A stretch of 64,000 nt of DNA from assembly GCA_020832495.1 (NCBI GenBank), contig JAFIEP010000138.1, positions 1 to 64,000 on the forward strand. The letters run 5' to 3'. This document shows, in pieces, positions 18,752 through 26,536 of this stretch. The DNA comes from Acidimicrobiia bacterium (GTDB lineage: Bacteria; Actinomycetota; Acidimicrobiia; Acidimicrobiales; Acidimicrobilacustridaceae). The notes beneath the pieces were generated by a model, which was given only the letters and a program-made list of their open reading frames with translations, searched no databases and had not been told where the DNA came from. Every line of letters begins with the position of its first letter. Within the stretch, counting starts at the first letter, position 1. Made by a program: the position numbers and the translations under genes.

Positions 18752-19858
18752 ATGCCTGCTTCTACCCGCACGCGCTCGGATCGCCGGTCCCCGGCGGTGG
18801 TACCTCGTGGCCGTGCCGCGCTCTACGCCCGCCAGTCGATCACCCGGGAAGGCTCGGCGTCGCTCGACGTGCAGGTCGAGGCCTGTCGTGAGGCTGCGGC
18901 TCGGTTGAACCTCGAGGTGGTGGCCGAACTTGTGGAAGCGCCGTCGACGTCGGGCTACAGCAACCGCGGGCGCAACCGACCGAAGTTCGGCGAGCTGCTC
19001 GACCTGATCCGCAGGGGCGAGGTCGACTGCGTGGTGGCCTACAAGACCGACCGACTGTCACGAGGTGGCGGGCCGGGCTGGGCGCCACTGGTGGATGCGT
19101 TCGAGGAAGCCGGTCGTGATCCAGATCGCGCGGTGGCCACGACCGATGGCTGGGTGAGCGAGTTCGAGATCGGCATCCGCTCGGCGATGGACCGCGAGGA
19201 GTCGAAGAAGACCTCCGACCGGATGTTGGCCGTGCGGGCTCGCGAGGCGAAGGAAGGCATGCCTCGCATCGGTGGCCGGCGGCCATACGGGTACTCGCAG
19301 GACATGAGTGAGCACATCGCCGAGGAGGTCGAGCGCATCGAGGAGGCGGCTGACCTGGTGCTTGCCGGCGAGTCGGTGTGGAGCATCTGCACCGACTGGA
19401 ACGAGCGCGGCGTGCCGACGGTGACGGACTCGGCCTGGGCGGTCCAGACGCTGACCTCGATCCTCACGTCGCCACGCATCGCCGGCTTCCGGACCCATCA
19501 GGGCAAGGTGGTCGGTGAGGGACAGTGGAAGCGGATCATCGACGAGGACCGTCACGACGCCCTGGTGGCGGCGCTGGCACCTCGTCGGTCGAAGCCGAGG
19601 AAGGGTCGGACGTACCCGCTCGTCGGGTTTCTGGTGTGCGGCAAGTGTGGGGGCCCGCTGCGGTCACTCACCCGGGAGAACGGCGGCCGGTCGCACGCGT
19701 GTCGCAAGGGGCCGGGCATGGGCGGCTGCGATGGCATCCGCATCCAGGCCGACGGCCTGGAGAACTACGTGCGCGATCTCATCTGCGGAATGCTCGCCGA
19801 TCCGGTGACCCGGGCAGCGATGGCTGAGCCTCGATCCACCGATTTGGTAGGGGTTTGA
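18752..19858 (+). CDS. Large serine recombinase, C-terminally truncated
   Basis: These enzymes integrate or excise mobile elements through a phosphoserine-DNA intermediate. The 368-residue frame has the resolvase domain (about 21-165) with nucleophile Ser29 in ALYARQS and the YKTDRLSRG active-site Arg segment, a Recombinase domain (about 172-275, RPYGY...WSICTDWNERGVPT), and a zinc ribbon with Cys296, Cys299, Cys317 and Cys326. The last nine residues after Glu359 are encoded by the terminal repeat of an inserted IS1380-type relic. The C-terminal part normally present, including the coiled coil that controls directionality in this family (usually 450-600 residues in total), is missing. Probably inactive or altered. 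Confidence 0.85.
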   Translation: MPASTRTRSDRRSPAVVPRGRAALYARQSITREGSASLDVQVEACREAAARLNLEVVAELVEAPSTSGYSNRGRNRPKFGELLDLIRRGEVDCVVAYKTDRLSRGGGPGWAPLVDAFEEAGRDPDRAVATTDGWVSEFEIGIRSAMDREESKKTSDRMLAVRAREAKEGMPRIGGRRPYGYSQDMSEHIAEEVERIEEAADLVLAGESVWSICTDWNERGVPTVTDSAWAVQTLTSILTSPRIAGFRTHQGKVVGEGQWKRIIDEDRHDALVAALAPRRSKPRKGRTYPLVGFLVCGKCGGPLRSLTRENGGRSHACRKGPGMGGCDGIRIQADGLENYVRDLICGMLADPVTRAAMAEPRSTDLVGV

Positions 19859-20254
19859 GGGCCGCGTATCCGCGGAAAGGCCTCCCTGAGCTGGGACAAT
19901 GACGGTGTTCTACGTCGCCGTTGTCGCCACCTCGGGAGGCACTTCCAGTGAGTTCAGTATCGCGCACGATCGACCGCGTCGAGGTGACCTTCGACGATGA
20001 CACGTTGCCATCACGCTGGCCGTGGGCCACCAGCTTCCACACCGCCCTCGAACGCATCCGCTCACTGCCACTCATGGTCTGCGGTGGCCCCGCGGACCGG
20101 CGCCACCGCAGACCAACACCACGCGCTGACAACTCACGCAGCCCAGCACCCCTACTTCAACGCGACCGCACACCCACCCACCAGCCACGACCCCCTCGGC
20201 GCCGTCAAACCAGACACCAAGCCGGCTCACCCCAAGCCGATCGGTGGATCGAGG
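19829..20254 (+). mobile_element. Internally deleted IS1380-family element (MITE-like), 426 bp
   Basis: Perfect 15-base terminal inverted repeats CCTCGATCCACCGAT (19829-19843 and its complement 20240-20254) bound the element; the flanking bases CTGAG and CTAAG may be a decayed target duplication. Inside, a short frame joins the N-terminal and C-terminal ends of an IS1380-type transposase, with everything between deleted. An imperfect inverted repeat of about 24 bases (19881-19939) precedes that frame. It interrupts the serine recombinase gene. A full-length relative elsewhere in the genome could still mobilise it. Confidence 0.7.
19948..20076 (+). pseudogene. IS1380-type transposase remnant, N-terminus fused to C-terminus
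   Basis: Starting at a GTG (19948), the frame reads an IDRVEVTFDDDTL-type N-terminus typical of IS1380 transposases, then passes directly to LPSRWPWATSFHTALERIRSLPL, the hallmark C-terminus of the same family. About 400 residues, including the catalytic core, are absent. The join is in frame. The reading frame stays open to 20433, past the IS boundary, without meaning. Confidence 0.7.
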
Positions 20255-20303
20255 CTAAGCCAGCGACGGGGTCAGATCTCGCGAAGTTCACGACCGGGAT
20301 CCC

Positions 20304-20365
20304 ACCGGGACTCCCGTCCCGGTCCCGGTTCAGCGTCCCGGTCGGGTTCACTGACGACCGGGACG
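20304..20365. other. Hairpin cluster in the gap between IS relic and DUF4238 gene
   Basis: The gap 20255-20545 (291 bases) has no gene. It contains ACCGGGAC-TCCC-GTCCCGGT (20304-20323) and a perfect 11-bp stem CGTCCCGGTCG (20334-20344) with its complement at 20355-20365 around a 10-base loop, plus further CCGGGA repeats. It lies downstream of the DUF4238 gene and could terminate it, or be a recombinase-related site. Confidence 0.55.
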
Positions 20366-20545
20366 CCGCGGAGCACCATCCGGTGCACCTGTGTGGCGGA
20401 TGGTTGCGGGCTTCCGGGATCCGTGCGAGTTGAGGTCGCCGCGCTCGATGGGGCAGCCGCTCCGTGCCGCTCGCCTGCCGTTCGTGTGCTTCGGCTAGTC
20501 GGTCAGGTCGCGAGATCGTCGAGACCCTGAGGGTGGCTCCCGCCG

Positions 20546-21529
20546 CTACGAGGCTCGGCGATGAAGCTCAAGGAAATGATGAGGAGCGTGTCGGTCCAGC
20601 CGTCCGGCGACCTGCCGGAGCCTGCGAGCGTCATCGGGGTGGCAAACGACCTCCGCTGTGGCGGCGCGGATGAAGACAGCGTTGAGCGCATCAAGGGCCT
20701 TGTGGGTCGTGATCGCGACCGGCGGGAGGCGTGCCGCTGTGAAGCAGACGGCAGTACGTCGGGTCAGTGGACCGATGATCAGCGATGCATCACCGATCGC
20801 GAGTGAATCCCGGAACCCGTAGCGTGCCGTCGCCCGGCCTGCATGAACGATCGGGGTGTCGCCAAGCACAAGCCCCGGAAGCCCCGGATCGAGCTCGATG
20901 ACCTGCATGTGGAAGCCGCACAGCTTCTCTGCGATGGCGTCGTGCTGCCGCGCCATCGATCCGGCTGAGGTGTACGGGTTGTCTAGGAGCTTGTCGCACT
21001 GCTCGGCGACGATCGCGTGTAGCTCGCCGCCGAGGGGCGGTCGGCCGAACTGCCTCTGGAACATCTCCGGAAGCCTCCCGTCGGAGGCGAGGTCGTTGAC
21101 CGCCGAACCGCGGAAGTCGGCCTCGATCCGCTTGCCGAAGGCCTTGAAGGACGGGCTGCGCACCAGATGGACCGCGAACAAGTTCGCTACTGCGCTGTGG
21201 AGGTCAGAACCGCGCCGACTCGACGAGACGTCGCGAATCTGATTCAGGACCTTCCTCTCGATACGAGCGAAAGCCAGCTCCAGGCCGGTGACCACCTCCT
21301 CACCGTCGACAAAGGTTGTGAACCCGACCTCCGCGAAGTTGGACTTCGTCGGCCTACCAGGGTCGACGATCCTCCTGCTGCGGACGTCCATGACTGCGAC
21401 ACGCTGATCCGAACTGGCGAAGCCACGCTGATAGCCCTTCGACACCCAGTGATCACGTGGTAGCGAAGGACTCGCGGGCGAGCCCCCGGCATTCGGCGAA
21501 GGCGCGGAGTCGGAGGTGGAAGCTGTCAT
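20546..21529 (-). CDS. DUF4238-like protein
   Basis: The 327-residue protein starts, after a Ser/Pro-rich leader, with LPRDHWVSKGYQRGFAS, matching the HxVxxxYxxxF opening of DUF4238 proteins, and continues with a helical body containing NLFAVHLVRSPSFKAF and LVLGDTPIV, where an Asn/Asp-rich family core is expected. The biochemical function of DUF4238 is not established; members often lie in mobile or defence islands, as here, next to AbiEi/AbiEii. The ATG at 21529 was chosen because of a GGAAGGA upstream; the frame is open 38 codons further. It is separated from abiEii by 245 bases. Confidence 0.65.
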   Translation of the reverse strand: MTASTSDSAPSPNAGGSPASPSLPRDHWVSKGYQRGFASSDQRVAVMDVRSRRIVDPGRPTKSNFAEVGFTTFVDGEEVVTGLELAFARIERKVLNQIRDVSSSRRGSDLHSAVANLFAVHLVRSPSFKAFGKRIEADFRGSAVNDLASDGRLPEMFQRQFGRPPLGGELHAIVAEQCDKLLDNPYTSAGSMARQHDAIAEKLCGFHMQVIELDPGLPGLVLGDTPIVHAGRATARYGFRDSLAIGDASLIIGPLTRRTAVCFTAARLPPVAITTHKALDALNAVFIRAATAEVVCHPDDARRLRQVAGRLDRHAPHHFLELHRRAS

Positions 21530-21774
21530 GGACCTGTTCTTCCTTCCGACCGCCCGACGGGCCCGCTGGCGAGTGGCCCCACCGAACGGCGAAATCACAA
21601 GCGTGCAACTTGAACAGGGTATGCGCGAGGCCGTCCCGATCACACACGAATCCGTGTCGCTGTCTCGGGAGAGCGTCGTTCCCGCAGTTCACCCGTCCCA
21701 CAACCTTCTCAAGCGCGACGAAATCCTCCGACCGCCGCGAGTGGGCATAGCCGGCAGGTCGACGCGTTCGCGAT

Positions 21775-22581
21775 CTACGGCACCATCGCCTTGATTCGTG
21801 GCCAGACGATCTCCGCCGCTTCCTGGTAGCTCGGCGCATTGGGAAAGAGCTGAGGCACCACATCGTCATACGTGGCGGCAAGTTCCCCCAGGTTGCGCTC
21901 GACCCGATCGATCCGATTCGCTTGGCCCTGCTTCACGAGCTCGAACTTTGCCTCGGCGAACCGAGCGACTTCGTCATCGCTGACCGTGTCGTCCCGAAGC
22001 ATGACTGCCAGGTCAGCAAGGTCGGTCTCACGAAGTCGTTGTGCGAGGGCCCGCAACTTCTCAGCAGCCATCTCGGCGACCTCCATCGTGAGGATCTCGA
22101 ACGGCGTGTAAAAGGGGTCGCCGATGTCGACCGGGACAGGTGTTCCGACGACTGCTTCGCGATAGCTGACCTCGACCTGGACGTCGGTCTCGGCGAAGCC
22201 CTCCCCGGTCACGTGCACCCTGTCGAAGTCCAGACTGCGGGCGGAGTCGGTGGCTGGCTGGTCGGGCACGAACTGCACGACATTGTGGATGCTCGCATCT
22301 CGGATCGCCGCAGCAACGTCGCCGGCTTCGAACTTGTGCGCTGGCGGCGCGTGGCGCGTGGCGTCGACGTCCTTGCTGAAGCGCAGGTGGCCGTGCGCGT
22401 GCCGCAACACGAACCCGCCCTTGAACACCAGCTGCCCAGGGAAGGTCTGCGACAGTTGGCCGGCAAGCGTGACGAGCGCAAAGTCGCGTACGGCGAAGGC
22501 CATGCCGCCCGGCATCTGCTCGAGAGTCTCCAGCAGCTCGTAGAGGCCACCCCAGAGACGATTCGGTCGGTCGGCGCTCAC
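21775..22581 (-). CDS. abiEii: AbiEii-type nucleotidyltransferase toxin
   Basis: The 268-residue protein belongs to the AbiEii/AbiGii toxin family (DUF1814), whose members are nucleotidyltransferases acting in type IV-like toxin-antitoxin phage defence. Seen: FKGGFVLR (53-60) and the metal-binding RFSKDVD (67-73) of the polymerase-beta fold, later MEVAEMAAEKLRALAQR, the conserved EKxxAL block. All expected motifs are intact. It starts with GTG overlapping the antitoxin's stop by 4 bases (GTGA), so toxin translation is coupled to the antitoxin. Confidence 0.85.
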   Translation of the reverse strand: MSADRPNRLWGGLYELLETLEQMPGGMAFAVRDFALVTLAGQLSQTFPGQLVFKGGFVLRHAHGHLRFSKDVDATRHAPPAHKFEAGDVAAAIRDASIHNVVQFVPDQPATDSARSLDFDRVHVTGEGFAETDVQVEVSYREAVVGTPVPVDIGDPFYTPFEILTMEVAEMAAEKLRALAQRLRETDLADLAVMLRDDTVSDDEVARFAEAKFELVKQGQANRIDRVERNLGELAATYDDVVPQLFPNAPSYQEAAEIVWPRIKAMVP

Positions 22582-23390
22582 GGCACCGTCTCGGGCTCGA
22601 GGACTGCGTTGACCACGAGCCGCCAGCTGGTGTCGACAGGACCGGAGGAGGAGCCTCCGGGCCTCAGCAGCACTGGGGCACGGTTCGAGCCGACAAGGTC
22701 ACGGTAGGGCACGGCGGCACCAGATCCGAAGAGTCGCTCGACCACGAATCCGACGCGTCGAGCCGATGACCGGGAGCTGTGGCCCCGAGAGCCCGACCGG
22801 TACCGCTGGACCGCGGCGAGCAGCCGATCGAGGAACTCAGGGTCTCGGGACGCAGCGCGGAGGAGCGCGTCGGCCGCCTGGTTGAGTGAGACGCCGTAGC
22901 GCGGGTGGTTCAGCGCGTCGACCAGCGCTCGCTCCGGCAACGCGTAACGCGGTCGCGCCTCAGCCTCCCATCCCCAGATGTTCGTCGGGTCGGTCTTGAA
23001 GAAGGTCGCCGTCTGCCCGCGAAATCGCAGCTTGGTGATCTCGCTCGGGACGAGGACAGCGAGTCCGAAGAAGTGCTGGCCGGTGAGATCGAAGTGCTCC
23101 AACGCTCCCCCACCGGTGATGAGGTACGGCTGCGGGGCAATGCCGTCGATGAGGTCAGCCATCTCGACGCTGAGCAGTCCTGTCGGGTCGGGCAGCACGA
23201 CCACGTCCCTGCGGACGCGCACCACCCGCTGGGCCTGGACGAGCCGCTTGAGGGCCTGATCGGCAGCCGCCCTGTCGCCGGTTCGTCTGGCGACAGCGTC
23301 AAGGTCAACTGACGGGATACCGATGCCGCCCCGTCCGGCCTCGAGCGCCGCCCTGTGCAGCTCACGCAGCACCCGATCCTCGATCGTCAT
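22578..23390 (-). CDS. abiEi: AbiEi-type antitoxin / transcriptional autoregulator
   Basis: The protein (270 residues from this start) has an N-terminal winged-helix segment (RTGDRAAADQALKRLVQAQRVVRVRRDVVVLP), the AbiEi_4-like core with PYLITGGGALEHFDLTGQ, and an ALPERALVDAL motif typical of AbiEi antitoxins. It counteracts AbiEii and represses the operon through its winged helix. A TACTAT -10 box lies 7 bases before this ATG, implying a leaderless message, so I prefer it to the in-frame ATG three codons upstream (23399), which lies inside the -10. The large inverted repeat upstream is its likely operator. Confidence 0.82.
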   Translation of the reverse strand: MTIEDRVLRELHRAALEAGRGGIGIPSVDLDAVARRTGDRAAADQALKRLVQAQRVVRVRRDVVVLPDPTGLLSVEMADLIDGIAPQPYLITGGGALEHFDLTGQHFFGLAVLVPSEITKLRFRGQTATFFKTDPTNIWGWEAEARPRYALPERALVDALNHPRYGVSLNQAADALLRAASRDPEFLDRLLAAVQRYRSGSRGHSSRSSARRVGFVVERLFGSGAAVPYRDLVGSNRAPVLLRPGGSSSGPVDTSWRLVVNAVLEPETVP

Positions 23391-23396
23391 GGTGAA

Positions 23397-23445
23397 CATA
23401 GTACCGAAGCTAATGGTGAATACCTACATTATTTCCGGTACTATG
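23397..23445 (-). promoter_or_regulatory. abiE operator: widely spaced inverted repeat
   Basis: Ten-base arms CATAGTACCG (gene-strand reading, 23436-23445) and CGGTACTATG (23397-23406) face each other across about 29 A/T-richer bases. The promoter-proximal arm covers the TACTAT -10 box. Characterised AbiEi antitoxins bind comparable inverted repeats upstream of their own gene, so negative autoregulation is expected. Confidence 0.75.
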
Positions 23446-23451
23446 TACGCG

Positions 23452-23925
23452 CTATCCGGGACTGTCCGGCCCAGGGCGTCCCCAACCTCCGCCCCCTGGC
23501 GTCAGCATTCGTAGGACGTCGCCGGCCTTCAGCTGGATCGTGCACTTGTCGGGCAGCCGCTCCGCCTTCGACTCCTCGCCGCCTGGCAGCAGCCAGTTCT
23601 CCCCCACCGCCCCGGGCTCGCCGCCCGCCAACCCCCACGGCTGGCTCACCCGCCGCTCAGTGATCAGCGACACGGTGGCATCGACGAGCACCTGCAGGTC
23701 CCGCTCAATCCCCTCACCACCCGGCGCCGACCCAGCGCCGCCGCTCCCCCGCCGCAACCGCTGCCGCAGCACCCGCAACGGGAACGCCCGCTCCAACGCC
23801 TCGATGGGCGTGTTGCGCGTATTCGTCATTCCGGTGTGAATGCCCGACATCCCGGGCATCCCCGGCCCGCGCTCGCGAGCCGACGAACTGGTAGCCGCTT
23901 GACTTGTGTTGGTGACCGCACTCAT
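23452..23925 (-). pseudogene. C-terminal remnant of hydantoinase B / 5-oxoprolinase
   Basis: From about residue 33 onwards the frame reads TNTRNTPIEALERAFPLRV, then ERDLQVLVDATVSLITERRVSQPWGLAGGEPG and GDVLRMLTPGGGGWG. These are the last 120 or so residues of HyuB-type ATP-dependent hydantoinase/acetone carboxylase subunits, normally about 520-600 residues long. The N-terminal three-quarters are missing, and residues 1-30 are low-complexity. It cannot be a working enzyme. Its ATG overlaps the VapC stop (ATGA), so it is still co-translated with the toxin gene. It ends just before the abiE operator. Confidence 0.75.
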
Positions 23926-24365
23926 GACCCCCCACCGCCCGGGACCAGCTGCACCGTGACGCCCAGGTGGCGGTACACGTCAATGGCCCGCCGGTCGTTG
24001 GTTGCGAGGACGAGGCCGTGCTCGCAGGCTGTCGCACCGACCAACGCGTCGTACACGGCTCCTCCGCTGATCTCGCCGCCTGCGAGCTGCGTTGCCAGCC
24101 ACGCCGAGCCCCTGTCCGACAGATACCGCGACTCCGGGAAGTTCTCGGCGATGAGACGAGCCACCAGGGCGGGCGCCCGGCGTGCCGGCGGCGGTAGCCG
24201 GGTCAGGACGGAGAAGGTCTCGAACACTGCGTGGCCGGCCAGGCCGAGCACCATGCCGTCGAGGGCGTGGAGCACCGGCTGGTGGAACTCGTGGTCGGCA
24301 ACGGTGAGTGGCACCGCCACGCTCGTGTCGACGAGGAGGTCGGGTTCCCTACCGCTGGTCGACAT
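23922..24365 (-). CDS. vapC: VapC-type PIN-domain toxin
   Basis: The 147-residue PIN ribonuclease has the acidic metal-binding residues in order: LLVDTSVAV (Asp near residue 12), FETFS (Glu), AVYDALVG (Asp) and ATNDRRAI (Asp). VapC toxins cleave tRNA or rRNA when not neutralised. Its ATG lies 17 bases inside the vapB gene, which favours coupled synthesis. The start at 24365 is preferred over an in-frame ATG seven codons upstream because it matches the family N-terminus. Confidence 0.85.
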   Translation of the reverse strand: MSTSGREPDLLVDTSVAVPLTVADHEFHQPVLHALDGMVLGLAGHAVFETFSVLTRLPPPARRAPALVARLIAENFPESRYLSDRGSAWLATQLAGGEISGGAVYDALVGATACEHGLVLATNDRRAIDVYRHLGVTVQLVPGGGGS

Positions 24366-24582
24366 CGCGGAGCATTCGCACCTCATCGGCCGTGACCACC
24401 TGGTCGGCCGACGGGATCACCAGCCGTCCAGCGACCTCCGCGAGCTCGTCGCTCGTCACCGGTTCCAGACGCAACGCTGCCCCGTCGGGGACGAGCTCGA
24501 CCTCGCCCGGACGAAGTCCCAACTGATCGCGCAGCGCCTTCGGGATGACCAGACGTCCTGCCTGATCAATGGTTGCTCGCAT
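24349..24582 (-). CDS. vapB: VapB-type AbrB-fold antitoxin
   Basis: The 77-residue protein has the AbrB/MazE swapped-hairpin domain (about 1-50: TIDQAGRLVIPKALRDQLGLRPGEVELVPDG) followed by a flexible C-terminus that would wrap the toxin. It also represses the operon. A perfect palindrome overlaps its promoter, and the TAATCT -10 box lies 6 bases before the ATG, giving a leaderless message. It overlaps vapC by 17 bases. Confidence 0.87.
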   Translation of the reverse strand: MRATIDQAGRLVIPKALRDQLGLRPGEVELVPDGAALRLEPVTSDELAEVAGRLVIPSADQVVTADEVRMLRDVDQR

Positions 24583-24588
24583 GCCACG

Positions 24589-24616
24589 AGATTACCATTG
24601 CAATGGGGCGCACCAA
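24589..24616 (-). promoter_or_regulatory. vapBC promoter and palindromic operator
   Basis: On the gene strand: -35-like TTGGTG (24611-24616), 16-base spacer, -10 TAATCT (24589-24594). The perfect 12-base palindrome CCATTGCAATGG (24595-24606) abuts the -10, where the VapB AbrB domain is expected to bind. Confidence 0.65.
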
Positions 24617-24689
24617 TGGCCTGCCGACGTGGTGCGCCCACCGGAAGTCCCGACCACCAGCCGTCAGCAATCGACCCGCTCGGTCGGGC

Positions 24690-25490
24690 TCAGGCGTTCT
24701 TCTCGTAGACCAGACGGAGGCCGTGCAGGGTCAGCCAGGGTTCGACGTGTTGGATGCGCTCCGACAGCGGGCTGATCAGGTCGGCCAGACCACCGGTGGA
24801 GAGCACCGTCGACGGGCCGATCTCGTCGATGATCCGGGCGCACAGGCCGTCCACCTGGGCGGCATAGCCGTAGAGGGCACCGGCCTGGATGGACTCCACC
24901 GTGCTGCGGCCGAGCACCGAGCGGGGCTCGCGCAACTCCACGGCCCGCAACGCCGCCGCCCGACCCACCAGGGCGTCCATGGAGATCTCCACCCCGGGGG
25001 CGATCGCACCGCCGAGGTACTCGCCGTCGGTGGACACGGCATCGCAGGTGGTGGCCGTCCCGAAGTCGACCACGATGGTGGGGCCACCGTAGAGGTGGTA
25101 CGCGCCCACGGCGTTGGCGATCCGGTCGGCACCCACCTCCTTCGGGTTCTCGTAGAGGATGGAGATGCCGGTGCGCACGCCGGGTTCGATGACCACCGGA
25201 TCGAAGTCGAGGTGGCGCTCGGCGAGGTCCCGCAACGACGAGGTGATGCGCGGCACGCCGGATGAGACCGCCACGCCGTCCACGTCGTCGAGCGTGTGAC
25301 CGCGGAAGGCCAGCAGTCCCTGCAGCAGCACGGCCAACTCGTCGGAGGTGCGGTCGTGTTCGGTGGCCACCCGCCAGTGGTCGAGCAGCCCGTCCTCGCA
25401 GCGACGAACGGTGTCGCCGGGGTCGTCGTCGGGGAGCTCGTAGAGCCCGATGACGGTCTGGGTGTTGCCAGCATCGATGGCGAGCAGCAC
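24690..25490 (-). CDS. coaX: Type III pantothenate kinase
   Basis: CoaX phosphorylates pantothenate in the first step of CoA synthesis. The 266-residue protein shows the ASKHA P-loop DAGNTQT (6-12), GADR (120-123, with the conserved Asp-Arg), DFGTATT (142-148) and GGAIAPG, all diagnostic for type III enzymes. A GTG start is preceded by GGAGG at 4 bases. It follows nadC in the same direction with a 124-base gap and closes the pantothenate/NAD block; the VapBC island starts directly behind it. Confidence 0.95.
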   Translation of the reverse strand: MLLAIDAGNTQTVIGLYELPDDDPGDTVRRCEDGLLDHWRVATEHDRTSDELAVLLQGLLAFRGHTLDDVDGVAVSSGVPRITSSLRDLAERHLDFDPVVIEPGVRTGISILYENPKEVGADRIANAVGAYHLYGGPTIVVDFGTATTCDAVSTDGEYLGGAIAPGVEISMDALVGRAAALRAVELREPRSVLGRSTVESIQAGALYGYAAQVDGLCARIIDEIGPSTVLSTGGLADLISPLSERIQHVEPWLTLHGLRLVYEKNA

Positions 25491-25614
25491 GGTGCCTCCG
25501 CGTGTCGGTGTTCCGGGCGCCTGCTCCGGACCGCACCACTGTTCCACGCCGGGAGGCGAGGCGAAAAACGGCGCGGATGTGCCGCCCGGCGGCGACGGGA
25601 TACGCCAGTGCCCC

Positions 25615-26493
25615 CTACTGCGCGTCGATGTCGAGGCCGATGTCGAGCACCGCTGCGGAGTTGGTGATCGACCCGACCGAGATGCAGTCGACCCCGGTGG
25701 GCGCGTAGCGCCCGATCGTCTCGAGCGTGATCCCCCCCGAGACCTCGAGCAGCGGCGGGCGGCCGGCCATGCCCCGGGCCATGGCCACCGCCTCGAGCAC
25801 GTCGTCGACCGCCATGTTGTCGAGCAGGATGGCGTCGGCACCGGCCTCCACCGCGGCGGCCACCTGGGACAACTCGTCGCACTCGACGTGCACGGTTCGC
25901 CCCGGCCAGAGCTGGCGGGCACGGCGGACCGCATCGGCCACGTCCACCAGCGCCAGGTGGTTGTCCTTCAGCATCACCCAGTCCGACAGGTTGCCCCGGT
26001 GGTTGGCGCCGCCCCCGGCCCGCACCGCCGCCTTCTCCAACCCGCGCAGACCCGGCGTGGTCTTGCGGGTATCCCACACCAGCGGCGCCCGACGATCGGG
26101 ACCGACGGCGTCGGCCACCCCCGCCACCTAGCGGGCGGTGGTGGTGGCCACCCCCGACAGGTGACCCAGCAGGTTGAGCGCTGTCCGCTCGCCGGTCAGC
26201 ACCGGTGCCATCGGCCCCTCGACCGTGCCGATCACCGACCCGGGCGCCACGTGGTCACCGTCGGCGAGTTCCCAGCGGAGCCCGACGGCGCGGTCGAGCT
26301 GAGCGAAGGTCTCCTCGACGCACACCGTCCCGGCGACGACGCCGGCGCTGCGGGCCACGAAGCGGGCCTGGCACGTGGCGTCGTCGGGCAACAACGCAGC
26401 GGTCAGGTCGCCGAGCGGCGCAAGATCCTCCTCGAGGGCGCGACGCACCACGTCGCGGACCAACGGCCGGGGACACTCGAACGCTCCTCCCAT
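25615..26493 (-). pseudogene. nadC: Quinolinate phosphoribosyltransferase gene interrupted by an in-frame amber codon
   Basis: NadC converts quinolinate and PRPP to nicotinate mononucleotide in NAD synthesis. Read through, the gene encodes 292 residues with all family blocks: EDLAPLGDLT, ERTALNLLGHLSGVAT, DTRKTTPGLRGLEKAAV, GGGANHR, LKDNH, DAILLDNM and EVSGGI. Codon 122 (26128-26130 on this strand) is TAG. Homologues such as mycobacterial NadC have Trp here (TAAWVDAV), so a single TGG-to-TAG change explains it. No frameshift and no other decay is visible, and the coding quality continues after the stop. It may be a fresh null mutation, a sequencing error, or read-through. TAG is an ordinary stop elsewhere here. 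Confidence 0.85.
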
Positions 26494-26536
26494 GGCCACA
26501 GCCTGCCCCACCGGCGGTGCAGGGTCGAACCCCGGC

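Noticed and set aside
18441-24689. Attachment-site direct repeats bounding the accessory island
   Set aside because: I compared the two gene-free edges by eye and found no convincing shared core, so no att feature is called.
25615-26493. Genome-wide amber recoding to explain the nadC TAG
   Set aside because: TAG ends several normal genes here (panC, vapB, abiEii, DUF4238, nadC itself) at the family-expected length, so TAG works as a stop. No pyrrolysine or selenocysteine context was seen.
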